From the NCBI RefSeq assembly GCF_000744815.1, contig NZ_JQMQ01000005.1, positions 1,992,055-2,056,054 on the forward strand: DNA of 64,000 bases. The letters run 5' to 3'. Shown here in pieces: positions 1 through 9,200 of this stretch. The notes beneath the pieces are model-generated. The model had not been told where the DNA came from and made no database searches. It saw nothing but the letters and a program-made list of their open reading frames with translations. The translations under genes and the position numbers were made by a program. Within the stretch, counting starts at the first letter, position 1. Each line of letters starts with the position of its first letter. The stretch is from Phaeacidiphilus oryzae TH49 (lineage in GTDB: Bacteria; Actinomycetota; Actinomycetes; Streptomycetales; Streptomycetaceae).

Positions 1-390
1 CCCGGCGAGGCCGTGCCGGCCGGGCGGGAGGCCGGTGCCGACGGAGGCCAGGCTCGTGGCGGTGGTCGCCGGGAAGCCCGCGGTGATCCTGCCGCCCGCC
101 CCCCCGGCGGCGGCCGCCTCGGCCAGCAGGGAGGCCAGGAACGGGGCCTCGTCCGGGTGGTCCCTGAGAAGTTCCCAGCCCATGCCGTCGACCAGGAAGA
201 CGCAGACCCGGTCGGCGGGCACCAGGTCCAGTCCGGGGCCGGGGCCGTGGCCGTGGGAGCCGTCCGGCTCGTAGCCGGGCACGCCGAGGCCCCGGGCCAC
301 CATCGGCAGCAGGTCGGCGAGGGAACCGCTGCCGTAGGCCGGCACGGGGGCGTCCGCGGGGTCGAGCGGGCGGAAGTCGGTGTGGGTCAT
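1..390 (-). CDS. Alkaline phosphatase family protein (nucleotide pyrophosphatase/phosphodiesterase type), N-terminal part
   Basis: The gene reads leftward and leaves the window, so only the first 130 residues are present. The N-terminus lacks a signal peptide. It runs into VFLVDGMGWELL at about residues 58-69, the start of the alkaline-phosphatase fold where the Asp binds metal, and then into GFPATTATSLAS, where the Thr would be the nucleophile of the phosphodiesterase/nucleotide pyrophosphatase family. The start is the ATG at 388-390, with no better upstream choice. It lies 46 bp downstream of the DUF5998 gene on the same strand and is probably co-transcribed with it. The family cleaves phosphate mono- or diesters; the substrate cannot be told. 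Confidence is high for the family and low for the function. Confidence 0.82.
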   Translation of the reverse strand, partial: MTHTDFRPLDPADAPVPAYGSGSLADLLPMVARGLGVPGYEPDGSHGHGPGPGLDLVPADRVCVFLVDGMGWELLRDHPDEAPFLASLLAEAAAAGGAGGRITAGFPATTATSLASVGTGLPPGRHGLAG

Positions 391-436
391 ATCCGTCTGT
401 GGACCAGTCTCATGAGGGGCGGGGGCTGACGACCGG

Positions 437-1027
437 TCAGGGACGGGCCTCGATGGTGGCGTCGGAGACGGCCTGGGCGAAGGCGAGGGCCTGCGCCACC
501 GTCTCGGGACCGTCGCCGGCCTCGCTGACCCGCAGCTGGAGGTCGTCGGCGGTGGCCGAGCCGGTGTAGCCGTGGTCGGCCTCGCACTCGGGATCGCCGC
601 AGGTGGCCGGCTCCAGGTCGAGGCGGGAGACGGCGCCCCAGCCGATGGTCAGCACCACCTCGCGGGGCAGGGTGCCGGGGGTGTAGGACTCCGGGTTGGC
701 GACCACCCGGCTCACCACCACCGAGGAGACGTTGCCGATCCGGACGCTCTCGGTCGAGGTGGTCGCGTAGGGCACCGGGGAGGTGTCGTCGGCCCCCTGC
801 TCGTCGGTGTGGCTGACCAGGAAGCGACTGGGGGTGAGCACCAGGACGGTGACGTGCCGACGGACCTCGTTGGCGTCGAAGGTGGTCTCCTGGTGCACCA
901 GGTAGGACGTGATCGGCTCGGCGCCCACGACCGACTCGACGGCCTCGGCCACGAGCGCGGGGTAGTAGCCGCTGCGCTCGATCGCTGTGCGCAGGCCCTG
1001 GGAGGTACTGGTACCGGTCTTCGCCAT
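437..1027 (-). CDS. DUF5998 family protein
   Basis: This is a 196-residue soluble protein starting at the ATG 1025-1027 (MAKTGTSTSQGL). A longer reading of the same frame upstream is an artefact of the GC-rich antisense of the neighbouring gene. The text looks like the actinobacterial family DUF5998, whose members have no established function. Visible features are the conserved stretch GYYPALVAEAVESVVG (about residues 20-35) and a C-x4-C pair in the sequence CGDPEC, which could bind metal. There is no membrane segment or signal peptide. It sits between the acetyltransferase fusion and the phosphodiesterase gene on the same strand, as in other streptomycetes. Function unknown. Confidence 0.8.
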   Translation of the reverse strand: MAKTGTSTSQGLRTAIERSGYYPALVAEAVESVVGAEPITSYLVHQETTFDANEVRRHVTVLVLTPSRFLVSHTDEQGADDTSPVPYATTSTESVRIGNVSSVVVSRVVANPESYTPGTLPREVVLTIGWGAVSRLDLEPATCGDPECEADHGYTGSATADDLQLRVSEAGDGPETVAQALAFAQAVSDATIEARP

Positions 1028-1110
1028 GGGTCCATCCTGGCATGCGGAGCCGACAGCCCGGGCCTCACGGGCTCGTGGAACCCCGACGGAGTGGCGGGGC
1101 CCCGGCCGGG

Positions 1111-3990
1111 TCAGGCCGGCGGGAGGGGGAGGGCGCGGGGGCCGAGGTCGTTGCGCGGCTGCGGCGGGGTCAGCCGGATGCCCGCGTTGAGCACGGTCAG
1201 GCCGTGTGGGGCGACCACCACCGGCTCCAGTTCGAGGGCCGCGATCTCCGGCTGGTCGTCGACCAGGCGGGAGATCCGCAGCAGCAGGTCCTCCAGGGCC
1301 GGGGTGTCCACCGGTTCGGCTCCGCGCCAGCCGAAGAGCCGCGGGGCCGCCTTGATCTCGCGGATCTGCGAGGCGACGTCCCGGTCGGTGGCCGGGATCA
1401 GGCGGTGCGAGAGGTCGCCGAGCAGCTCGCTGGCCGCTCCGGCCAGGCCGAAGGAGAGGATGGCGCCGACGGCGGGGTCCACCGCGGCCCGGACGACGGT
1501 GTCCACCCCGCGCGGGGCCATGTGCTGGACGACCAGCCGGGCCCGCTCGGCACCGCCGAGGTTCGCGCAGACCTGGCGGTAGGCGAGGCGGAGCTGGGCC
1601 TCGTCGGGGAGGTCGAGGCGGACCGCGCCCAGGTCGGGGCGGTGCCGGAGGTGTCCGGCGACCGATTTGAGTGCGACCGGGTAGCCGAGTTCGGCGGCGG
1701 CCCGGACGGCGGCCTCCTCGTCCGGGGCGGGCAGCGCGGACGGGACGCGGATGCCGTAGTCGGCGAGGAGGCCGCGGGCGTCGGCGTCCGCCATCAGGAG
1801 GGCCCGGGACGGCGAGTCGCCCGGCGCGGCCGGCGGGAGCGCGGAGAGGGCGGCCTGGACGCGGGTGCGGGCGGCCTCCTCGTCGATGTCGGGGAAGGCG
1901 TCGTCCCGTGGGACCCGGCCGCCGGCGGCCTCGGCGCGGCGCCAGGCCGCGTACCGGACGCTGTGGGCGAGGGCGCGGACGGCCCGCTCGGGGGCCGGGT
2001 AGGCGGGGACCTCCGGGGTGAGGCGGCCGGGCAGGTCGGGGAGGGCGAGGTGGACGACGAGGAGGGGCTTCCCGGCGTCGGCGGCGCTGGCGTAGGCCTC
2101 GCGGAGGACGGTGGTGAGGGAGTCCGGCGCGGGGGGCAGGCCCTCCCCCGCGGCCTGGGCGCTGCCGGCCTCGGTGGCCGCGCGGAGCAGCCCCGCGCCC
2201 GGGAAGCCGGGGCCCTCCCCCAGCCCGAGGCGCGGGATGACGACGGCGATGACGGAGTCCGCCGAGGGGTCGGCGATCGCCTCGGCCAGGGCCCCGGCGA
2301 GTTCCTCCGGGGAGGCCTCGGTGCCCAGGTCGCGGGCCGGCTGCGGTTGGAGGCCGGCGCCCAGGCAGGCGTCGTAGGCGAGGGCGGCGAGGGAGTCGGA
2401 GTTGCCGGCGATGGCCACCCGGGGGCCCGCCGGGAGCGCGTGGTCGGCGAGCAGCTGGGCGGTGTCGTAGAGGTCGGTGATGGTCTCCACCCGGACCACG
2501 CCGGCCTGCTGGAAGAGGGCGTCGGCGGTGCTGTCGGCGATCCGGGCGGTGGCGGCGGCGTGGCCGGGCGGGAGGCTGCCGGTGTGCCGGCCCCCCTTGA
2601 TCACCACGATCGGCTTGCGGGCGGCGGTGCGGCGGGCGATCCGGGTGAACTTCCGCGGGTTGCCGAAGGATTCGAGGTAGAGGAGGGCGATCGAGGTGTC
2701 CGGGTCCTCCTCCCAGTACTGCAGGAGGTCGTTGCCGGAGACGTCGGCGCGGTTGCCCGCGGAGACGAAGGAGGAGATGCCGAGTCCGCGGCGGGCGGCG
2801 CCCTCCAGCAGGGCGGCGCCGATCGCCCCGGACTGGGTGAAGACGCCGAAGCGGCCGCGTTCCGGGAGGCGCGGCGAGAGGGAGGCGTTGAGCCGGATCC
2901 CGGGGTCGGTGTTGACGATGCCGAAGGCGTTGGGGCCGATGACGCGGAGTCCGGCGGCGCGGGCCGAGGCGACCAGGCCGCGCTGCCGCTCGCGGCCCTC
3001 GGGGCCGCTCTCGGCGTAGCCGGCGGAGACCACCACCAGGCCCTGGACGCCGAGTTCTCCGCAGTCCGCGACCACGGAGGGGACCTCGGCGGCGGGGACG
3101 GCGACCACCACCAGGTCGATGGGTTCGTCGAGGGCGGCGAGGTCGCGGAGGGAGCGGTGGGCGGGGACGCCGTCGAGTTCCGACCCCGGCTCGGCGTGCC
3201 GGTTGATCGCGTGGAGGCTGCCGGTGAAGCCGGCCTCGCGAAGATCGCGGAGGAGGGTGCGGCCGAGGCCGGCCGGGCCGCGGCCGACGCCGACCACGGC
3301 GACCGAGCGGGGGGCGAGGAGGCGCTGCACGGAGCGGGCCTCGGCGCGGTGCTCGCGGGCGCGCATCACGGAGAGCGAGCGCTCGGTGGGCTCCAGGTCG
3401 AGCTCCAGGTGGAGGACGCCGTCGGCGAAGCTGCGGGTCTGGGTGTAACCGGCGTCGGTGAAGACCTTCGCCATCCGGCGGTTGTCCGGGAGGAGTTCGG
3501 CGGTGAAGCGGTCGATGCCGCGCTCGCGGGCGACGGCGGCGATGTGCTCCATCAGTGCGGAGGCGACGCCGCGGCCCTGGTGGGCGTCCTGGACCAGGAA
3601 GGCGACCTCGGCGGTGGCCGGGAGGTCGCTCTTCCGCACGGCCTCCGCGAGCTCGGGGCCGGTGCCGGCCGGGAGGCCGGTGTGGGGGTCGATGCGGTCG
3701 TACCGGACGGTGGCGATGAAGCGGTCGTTGACGAGGGCGGCGAGGCCGACGCGGTCGCGGTAGTCGTGGTGGGTGAAACGGCGGACGTCGCGGTCGGAGA
3801 GGCGGGGGTAGGGCGCGAAGAAGCGGTAGTACTTCGACTCGTCTGAGACCTCTTCGTAGAAGGCGACGAGGCGGCCGGCGTCGTCCGGGCGGATGGGACG
3901 GATCCGGGCGATCCCGCCGTCCCGCAGCACGACGTCGGCCTCCCAGTGCTCCGGGTAGCCCTGCGGGTTGGCGGCGGCGTCTACGTCCAC
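1111..3990 (-). CDS. Pat-like bifunctional GNAT protein acetyltransferase / NDP-forming acyl-CoA synthetase-like protein
   Basis: This 959-aa fusion has a GNAT domain at about residues 20-195, with the acetyl-CoA pyrophosphate loop QDAHQGRGVASAL at 134-146. A CoA-binding Rossmann domain follows (about 218-330), then succinyl-CoA-ligase flavodoxin-like domains (about 345-660), then an ATP-grasp domain (about 720-930). This N-terminal GNAT order is that of streptomycete PatA-type lysine acetyltransferases, which acetylate acyl-CoA synthetases and respond to acetyl-CoA. In true ADP-forming synthetases the alpha domain carries a phosphohistidine in an SHTGAL-like motif. Here the matching stretch, residues 476-487, reads GHAAATARIADS, so the catalytic His appears to be lost and the module is probably a sensor. 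The start is the ATG at 3988-3990. The downstream gene on the strand is DUF5998. Confidence 0.88.
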   Translation of the reverse strand: MDVDAAANPQGYPEHWEADVVLRDGGIARIRPIRPDDAGRLVAFYEEVSDESKYYRFFAPYPRLSDRDVRRFTHHDYRDRVGLAALVNDRFIATVRYDRIDPHTGLPAGTGPELAEAVRKSDLPATAEVAFLVQDAHQGRGVASALMEHIAAVARERGIDRFTAELLPDNRRMAKVFTDAGYTQTRSFADGVLHLELDLEPTERSLSVMRAREHRAEARSVQRLLAPRSVAVVGVGRGPAGLGRTLLRDLREAGFTGSLHAINRHAEPGSELDGVPAHRSLRDLAALDEPIDLVVVAVPAAEVPSVVADCGELGVQGLVVVSAGYAESGPEGRERQRGLVASARAAGLRVIGPNAFGIVNTDPGIRLNASLSPRLPERGRFGVFTQSGAIGAALLEGAARRGLGISSFVSAGNRADVSGNDLLQYWEEDPDTSIALLYLESFGNPRKFTRIARRTAARKPIVVIKGGRHTGSLPPGHAAATARIADSTADALFQQAGVVRVETITDLYDTAQLLADHALPAGPRVAIAGNSDSLAALAYDACLGAGLQPQPARDLGTEASPEELAGALAEAIADPSADSVIAVVIPRLGLGEGPGFPGAGLLRAATEAGSAQAAGEGLPPAPDSLTTVLREAYASAADAGKPLLVVHLALPDLPGRLTPEVPAYPAPERAVRALAHSVRYAAWRRAEAAGGRVPRDDAFPDIDEEAARTRVQAALSALPPAAPGDSPSRALLMADADARGLLADYGIRVPSALPAPDEEAAVRAAAELGYPVALKSVAGHLRHRPDLGAVRLDLPDEAQLRLAYRQVCANLGGAERARLVVQHMAPRGVDTVVRAAVDPAVGAILSFGLAGAASELLGDLSHRLIPATDRDVASQIREIKAAPRLFGWRGAEPVDTPALEDLLLRISRLVDDQPEIAALELEPVVVAPHGLTVLNAGIRLTPPQPRNDLGPRALPLPPA

Positions 3991-4036
3991 GCTGACAGGC
4001 TAGCGATTGGCGCGGGACGGGGCGCGGGGCGCGGGG

Positions 4037-4497
4037 CGTTGCGTTCGGCAACGGAGCTCGGGCTGCGATCTGGTGGCGGTTGCCGGGTGCGGCGCCGTGG
4101 TGGGCTGGGCGCGCAGTTCCCCGCGCCCCCTACGCGCGCCTGCGCGGCGCTGCGCCGCAGGCGCAGGACAGGGGCGCGGGGAACTGCGCGGGCCGCCGGT
4201 TACGGTCCGCAGTCGGCAGCGGAGTTCGGGCTGCAATCCGGGGGCCGTTGCCGGGCGCCGCGCCGTGGTGGGCCGGGCGCGCAGTTCCCCGCGCCCCCTA
4301 CGCGCGGCTGCGCGGCGCGGCGCCGCAGGCGCAGGAGAGGGGCGCGGGGAACTGCGCGGGCCGCCGGTTACGGTCCGCAGTCGGCAGCGGAGTTCCGGTT
4401 GCAACCCGGTAGCCGTTGCCGGGCGCGGCGCCGTAGGGGGCCGGGCGCGCAGTTCCCCGCGCCCCCTGCGTGCGCCTGCGGCGCTGCGTCGGGGCGC
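4037..4497. repeat. 168-bp tandem repeat array (about 2.7 copies) with embedded 20-bp inverted repeats
   Basis: Three anchors each recur at exactly 168 bp: the element cggag-t/c-tcg starts at 4052, 4220 and 4388, and the core CGCGCAGTTCCCCGCGCCCC starts at 4110, 4278 and 4446. In the first two units the exact reverse complement of the core follows at 4171-4190 and 4339-4358, so each of these units can form a hairpin with a perfect 20-bp outer stem and a further GC-rich inner stem. The third unit has only the left arm. The array fills the space between two same-strand genes, and its end abuts the stop codon of the GH127 gene at 4498. The same core recurs near 18.3-18.6 kb. No protein-coding signal is seen here. 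Confidence 0.9.
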
Positions 4498-6969
4498 TCA
4501 GGTCGTCGTTACGCGCCAAGCGAGGAGGCCGGCGGAGACGGTGGGCTGGAGTTGGGTGACCACGCGGAGGGCGGTGGTTCGGATGGGGGCGAACGACGTG
4601 GTGTTGAAGGTGTCCTTGGCGGTGCCGTAGGCGGAGGGGTCGGGGACGGGGTGCCAGCTGCCGTCGGGGGCCTGGTAGTCGAGGTGCCAGGACTGGGGGA
4701 CTCGGCAGGCGCCGTGGCCGGTGTCGTCGTACCAGTAGGTCTGGACGGCGGTGGCGGTCACGGGCTCGGCGTAGGTGTAGGAGACCCACTCGGCGCTGCC
4801 GGTGTGGCCCCACCAGGTGAAGCGGGGCAGCTGCTGGTCGTAGGAGTCGGTGGGGACGGCCGCGGCCCCGTTCATCAGGAGGGCCTGCGGGCTGTCGACC
4901 CCGCTGTAGGAGGCGTCGACCGCCGCCCAGGGGGTCGCGGAGGGACCGGAGCCCGCGAGGGGGAAGGCGGTGATGCGGAGCCGGGCCGCCGCGGAGGGGA
5001 TGAGGGTGACCTGCTGGGCGGGGGTCCCGGCGGGGACGCGCGCGGGGCTGGGCTGGAGGGGGGCCAGGACGTTCTGGTCGTCGGTGCGCCAGGTGGGGAT
5101 CCGGCGGGCCTTGGCGGTGATCCTGGCGGGGACGGTGTCCTGGGTGAAGGGGTTGGCGGCGTCCGGCGGGACCGCGGGGGTGGAGAAGGAGAGGGAGCGG
5201 GCCGGGTCCTCGGGGTCGAGTTGCAGGGCGTAGTTCCACGGGGAGCCGGCGCGGACCTCGTACTCGGGCCAGTCGTCGGTGCCGGAGAAGCGCGTCCACT
5301 GCTCGTCGATGCGCAGGGAGTAGGCGAGCGGGCCGCGACTCACCGAGACCGCGCCGCCGTTGGCCGGCCAGCGGTGGACGGCGGTGGACATCGGGAGGGT
5401 GAGGCGGAGCTGGTCGCCGCTGCGCCATTCGCGGTTGAGGACGAGGTAGCCGCCGGTCGAAGTGGCTTGCACGGCACGGCCGTTGAGCTTGACGGAGGGC
5501 CGGGCGCACCAGCCGGGGACGCGGAGGTAGAGCGGGAAGGTCAACGGCTTGGGGCTGGTCAGCCGGAGGTCGACGGTCTCGCCGAAGGGGTACTCGGTGT
5601 GCTCGGTGAAGGTGACCTCGGTGCCGTCGGCGACCTTGGCCCGGACCGTGGACTCGGCGTAGAGCGAGGCGCACAGACCCCCGTCCGCGCTGGCCAGCCA
5701 CGCCTCCTCGGCGTAGTACGGCCAGCCCTGGCCGTAGTTGTGCGGGCAGCAGCGGTACTGGTGGACGCCAGGCATGTAGGCCTGCATCGCGAAGGCGTTG
5801 TCGAACTGGCCGTGCGACTTGGCGACGTCGTCCAGCTGAACGCCGTTGGCCGAGGTGATGTAGTGGGTGCCCTTCTGCTCCGGATCGAAGGCGGCGGGGA
5901 GGAGGTTGAGCGCCAGCTCCTCGCAGCGGTCGGCCCAGACCGGGTCGCCGGTCATCCGGTGCAGCAGCTCGTCGCTGCGCATGTACTCGACGATCCCGCA
6001 GGTCTCGAAGCCCTGCCTCGGGTCGTGGAAGCCGGGGCGGGCGTTCTCGTCGGCCGCGAAGCCCCCGCCGGGGAAGCCGCCGTAGGCGCCCATCACGGTG
6101 TCGTGCACCCGGTAGGTGGCGGCGCGGAGGGACGGGTCGCCGGCCAGCACGCCGTACTGGGCCGGTTCCCGGAAGCCCTGGGCGAGGTTGACGTTGTGCC
6201 AGGTCGGGATGGTGTGGGTGTAGTCGGCGCTGTTGGCGTGCATCGTGCGGACCAGGTCCAGCAGCGAGGAGTCGCCGGTGCGGTTGTAGAGCCAGTACGC
6301 GGCGTCGATGGTGTCGCCGACCCGGGCGGAGCCCCAGCCGAGGGAGAACTGCGAGCCGGGGAGGGTGTTCAGGAAGCCCAGCCAGCCGGTCAGGGTGTCC
6401 AGGACGCGGGTGTCGCCGCTGTACTCGTACCAGGTGCGCAGGGCGTCCAGCACCGGCATGTACGGCCAGTAGTCGGGGCCGCCGTTGAGCGAGGTGCGCA
6501 GGGCTGCGGGGCCGAAGAAGCCGTCGGACTGGCGGGTGGCGAGGATCCGGTCGATCCAGGCCTTGGCCTGCTCGATGGTGGCGGAGTCGCCGGTGACGTA
6601 GCCGAGGTCGCCGAACCCCCGCAGCCAGTACGGGAGTTCCTCCCAGCCGGTCTGGGAGGGCACGGACCAGCCGCTGGTCTGGGTGCCGAGGTAGTCGGAG
6701 ACCTCGGGCATCCGGCCGTTGAGGCCGTTGAGTTGGAGGCGGAGCTGCTCGGCCAGCCAGCCGCCGGGGGTGACGCTGCCCGGGGGCAGCCGGAGGAAGG
6801 GCTCCCGCTGGAGCGGGGCCCGGTTGGCGGGGTAGCAGGGCCCGCCGGCCCCGACCAGGCCGAGGCCGGGTCGGGGCGCGGCGGCCTGCGCCGGCAGGCC
6901 GGTGAATCCGGCCAGCGCGGCACCGCCGGCGAGGACGAGGGAGCGGGCGAGGAAGCGGCGGCGATCCAT
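4498..6969 (-). CDS. Tat-exported GH127-family glycoside hydrolase (beta-L-arabinofuranosidase-like, former DUF1680)
   Basis: This 823-aa protein starts at ATG 6967-6969, preceded by AGGAGG eight bases upstream. The N-terminus MDRRRFLARS plus a hydrophobic run and an AQA-type cleavage site is a Tat signal peptide. The central (alpha/alpha)6-barrel region carries the GH127 zinc/cysteine site: Glu322 and Cys324 in FETCGIVE, and the adjacent Cys407-Cys408 in YRCCPHN. This matches the Glu-x-Cys and Cys-Cys ligands of the characterised beta-L-arabinofuranosidase HypBA1. The last 130 or so residues look like an extra beta-rich carbohydrate-binding module. It lies 12 bp downstream of the DUF4965 gene, so the two form one operon. 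It faces a furanose-type ABC transporter. GH146 or another arabinofuranoside specificity is possible. Confidence 0.86.
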   Translation of the reverse strand: MDRRRFLARSLVLAGGAALAGFTGLPAQAAAPRPGLGLVGAGGPCYPANRAPLQREPFLRLPPGSVTPGGWLAEQLRLQLNGLNGRMPEVSDYLGTQTSGWSVPSQTGWEELPYWLRGFGDLGYVTGDSATIEQAKAWIDRILATRQSDGFFGPAALRTSLNGGPDYWPYMPVLDALRTWYEYSGDTRVLDTLTGWLGFLNTLPGSQFSLGWGSARVGDTIDAAYWLYNRTGDSSLLDLVRTMHANSADYTHTIPTWHNVNLAQGFREPAQYGVLAGDPSLRAATYRVHDTVMGAYGGFPGGGFAADENARPGFHDPRQGFETCGIVEYMRSDELLHRMTGDPVWADRCEELALNLLPAAFDPEQKGTHYITSANGVQLDDVAKSHGQFDNAFAMQAYMPGVHQYRCCPHNYGQGWPYYAEEAWLASADGGLCASLYAESTVRAKVADGTEVTFTEHTEYPFGETVDLRLTSPKPLTFPLYLRVPGWCARPSVKLNGRAVQATSTGGYLVLNREWRSGDQLRLTLPMSTAVHRWPANGGAVSVSRGPLAYSLRIDEQWTRFSGTDDWPEYEVRAGSPWNYALQLDPEDPARSLSFSTPAVPPDAANPFTQDTVPARITAKARRIPTWRTDDQNVLAPLQPSPARVPAGTPAQQVTLIPSAAARLRITAFPLAGSGPSATPWAAVDASYSGVDSPQALLMNGAAAVPTDSYDQQLPRFTWWGHTGSAEWVSYTYAEPVTATAVQTYWYDDTGHGACRVPQSWHLDYQAPDGSWHPVPDPSAYGTAKDTFNTTSFAPIRTTALRVVTQLQPTVSAGLLAWRVTTT

Positions 6970-6981
6970 CCCCCGGCCTCC

Positions 6982-9135
6982 TTACTTGCCCAGGCTGAGG
7001 AGGGCGAAGATCCCGCCGACGACCGGGCGGGCCTGGAAGCCGTTCTGCCGGTCGCCGACAGTGTCGTACCAGTCGGTGAAGGGCACCCGCGAGCTGGAGG
7101 TGTTGAGGAACTCGTAGAGGGTGCCGATCAGGCGGTCGCGGACCGGGTAGGCGTGCAGCCAGGCCGCGGTCCACATCTCCCAGTCACCCTTGGTGTAGGA
7201 GTGCCGGATGTCCAGCGGGATGCCGAACTGGTTGGCCTGGCCGAGGTACCAGGCGGCCTCCTCGGCGGCGACCTTCTCGGGGATCAGGCCGAGGCCGAGC
7301 AGCCGGTCCGGGTAGCCGTTGTACTTCAGCGACCAGGTGCCGGGCTGGTCGTAGGCCAGCTTGAGGTGGTCGCCGCCGGTGTCCTGGGCCTTGCTCACCC
7401 ACTGGGTGATGTACGACTTCGCGGTCGACAGGTAGCTCGCGGAGTCGGCGGCGTTCCCGGCCGCGGTCGCGACCTGCGACATCGCGCCGATGCCGAGGAT
7501 GCCCTTCAGGGCGAGGTTGGCGCTGTGCGCGATCCAGCCGGTGAAGTCGTCGGTCTGGTTCTGGTTGCCCGGGTCGAGGGCGTTGCCGACCAGGTAGTCC
7601 GCCCACTGCTTGAGGATCTTGTAGTGGGTGGTGGCGAAGGACTTGGCGCTGGCCGCGTCGGTGCGCTTGAGGTAGGCGGCGGACATGATGAGCATGTTCG
7701 CGGTCTCCTCGACCGGCATGTCCTCCTCGTTGCCGTCGTTGTGACCGCTGGCGTTGGGGTAACTGGAGCCCAGGTCGTGCTCGGCGAACTGCTTGGGCCA
7801 GCCGCCGTTCTCGGCGTAGTCGAGCATCGGCGCCAGGATCAGGCCCAGGTACTCGGGGTCGAGGTAGCTCCACACCGGCATGCACGGGTAGGTGACGTCG
7901 ATGGTGGACACGTTGCCGTCGCTGGAGATCTCCTTGAGGAACACCCACGGCTTGCCGTTCCTGCTGACCAGCTCGGTGCCGGCGTACGCCTGGCGGAGCG
8001 CCAGGGCGCACAGCGCCGCGTACTTGGGGCCGGCGGCGGCGGTGGCCTCACTGCGGATCTTCGTGTCCAGCCGCGCGGTGCGCTGCTGGGCGGCGGCCAG
8101 GTCGGAGTGGAAGTAGCCGACCATCTGCTTCCAGTCCGACCAGTAGGACTTCCACAGCGGCGGCAGCTGGGTGCCCAGGTAGCTGACCGCGGGTTCGCGG
8201 ACGTGGCCGACGGAGAGCTCCGCCCGGGCCGGGGTTTTGCCGACCGAGCCGAGGTCGAAGGCGAAGGCGAAGATCGGCCAGTGGTCGTTGATCGCCCGCG
8301 GCTGGTTGGTGTCCACGCTGTCGTCCAGTTTGCCGTCGGCGACGAAGGCGGGGCGGACGGCAGTGTCGGGGCCGATCGCGGAGGTCAGTCCGGGGCGCTG
8401 GGTGGCACTCCACACCACCGTGCCCCAGGTGGCCATGTCGCCGTTCTCCTGGAGCACCGGGGTGCCGGCCGGGGTGCAGGACAGCGTGGTGACCGAGGTC
8501 CCGGACGGGCCGCTGATCTGGTCCTTGCTCCAGTTGATCTTGGTGCCGGTGTTGTTGTGCGCCCACTCGCCGGAGATGTCGAAGTAGAGGGCGGCATGGT
8601 GGCTCTTGCCGTCGACGCTGCGCACGTCGGCGGTGATGTACGAGAGCGGCATGGACTGGCGGCGCAGGTCGCCGGGCTCCACCGGGGAGAGGAAGGTCAG
8701 GGTGAGCTCCACCCCGCCGCCGGTGTAGACGAACTGCGAGCGGGTGGCGGTGACCGTCAGCCGCTGCTGGACCAGGGCGCGGGAGCCGAGCCCGGTGAAG
8801 CCGGGGTTGCCGAAGAAGAGGTACGGGTCGCCGTCGACGAGGGCGACACCGGTCATCGCGGTGATGTGGTTGCCGGTCCAGAAGCCCGGCCAGTTGGCGG
8901 CGGTGTAGTCGGTCGCCATCCAGGTGCTGAGGTACGGGGAGCGGACGGCGAGCGGCACGGCCGGCGGGCGTATCGGGTCGAAGCCGGTGAGCGCCGCGGA
9001 GGCGGCGGTGCCGGCGGAGTCCGCGGTGGCCGCGGCTGCGGGCTGGGCCAGGCCGGGCAGGAGGGCGGCGGCGCCGGCGCCGACTCCGGCCGCTCCGGTC
9101 CAGCGGATGAGTCCGCGTCTGCTGATCTCGGTCAT
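6982..9135 (-). CDS. Tat-exported glutaminase-A-like protein (DUF5127/DUF4965/DUF1793)
   Basis: The 717-residue reading starts at ATG 9133-9135, with GGAGGACCGT just upstream. The frame stays open for another 180 bp upstream, but those codons look non-coding. The N-terminus has SRRGLIRW and an Ala-rich hydrophobic segment, a Tat signal. The order of domains (N-terminal DUF5127 beta-sandwich, DUF4965, then a six-hairpin DUF1793 barrel with the conserved DVTYPCMPVWSYLDPEYLGL text around residue 415) is that of proteins annotated as glutaminase GtaA. Many bacterial members sit in polysaccharide loci and may be glycosidases rather than amidases. Being first in an operon with GH127, and exported the same way, argues here for a role in breaking down a sugar polymer. 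This is inference. Confidence 0.83.
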   Translation of the reverse strand: MTEISRRGLIRWTGAAGVGAGAAALLPGLAQPAAAATADSAGTAASAALTGFDPIRPPAVPLAVRSPYLSTWMATDYTAANWPGFWTGNHITAMTGVALVDGDPYLFFGNPGFTGLGSRALVQQRLTVTATRSQFVYTGGGVELTLTFLSPVEPGDLRRQSMPLSYITADVRSVDGKSHHAALYFDISGEWAHNNTGTKINWSKDQISGPSGTSVTTLSCTPAGTPVLQENGDMATWGTVVWSATQRPGLTSAIGPDTAVRPAFVADGKLDDSVDTNQPRAINDHWPIFAFAFDLGSVGKTPARAELSVGHVREPAVSYLGTQLPPLWKSYWSDWKQMVGYFHSDLAAAQQRTARLDTKIRSEATAAAGPKYAALCALALRQAYAGTELVSRNGKPWVFLKEISSDGNVSTIDVTYPCMPVWSYLDPEYLGLILAPMLDYAENGGWPKQFAEHDLGSSYPNASGHNDGNEEDMPVEETANMLIMSAAYLKRTDAASAKSFATTHYKILKQWADYLVGNALDPGNQNQTDDFTGWIAHSANLALKGILGIGAMSQVATAAGNAADSASYLSTAKSYITQWVSKAQDTGGDHLKLAYDQPGTWSLKYNGYPDRLLGLGLIPEKVAAEEAAWYLGQANQFGIPLDIRHSYTKGDWEMWTAAWLHAYPVRDRLIGTLYEFLNTSSSRVPFTDWYDTVGDRQNGFQARPVVGGIFALLSLGK

Positions 9136-9200
9136 ACGGTCCTCCAGGCTGCGGGGGGTGGGACGCTGGGGTTGACGAACCGTCAATAACGTGCGAGGCG

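Noticed and set aside
3946-9189. A 1747-residue open frame on the plus strand opposite the two hydrolase genes, and similar long frames at 437-4051 and 1042-3846
   Set aside because: They are antisense or shifted shadows of genes with high G/C at third positions. Their translations are Gly/Arg/Val-rich with no domain, and they run through intergenic repeats.
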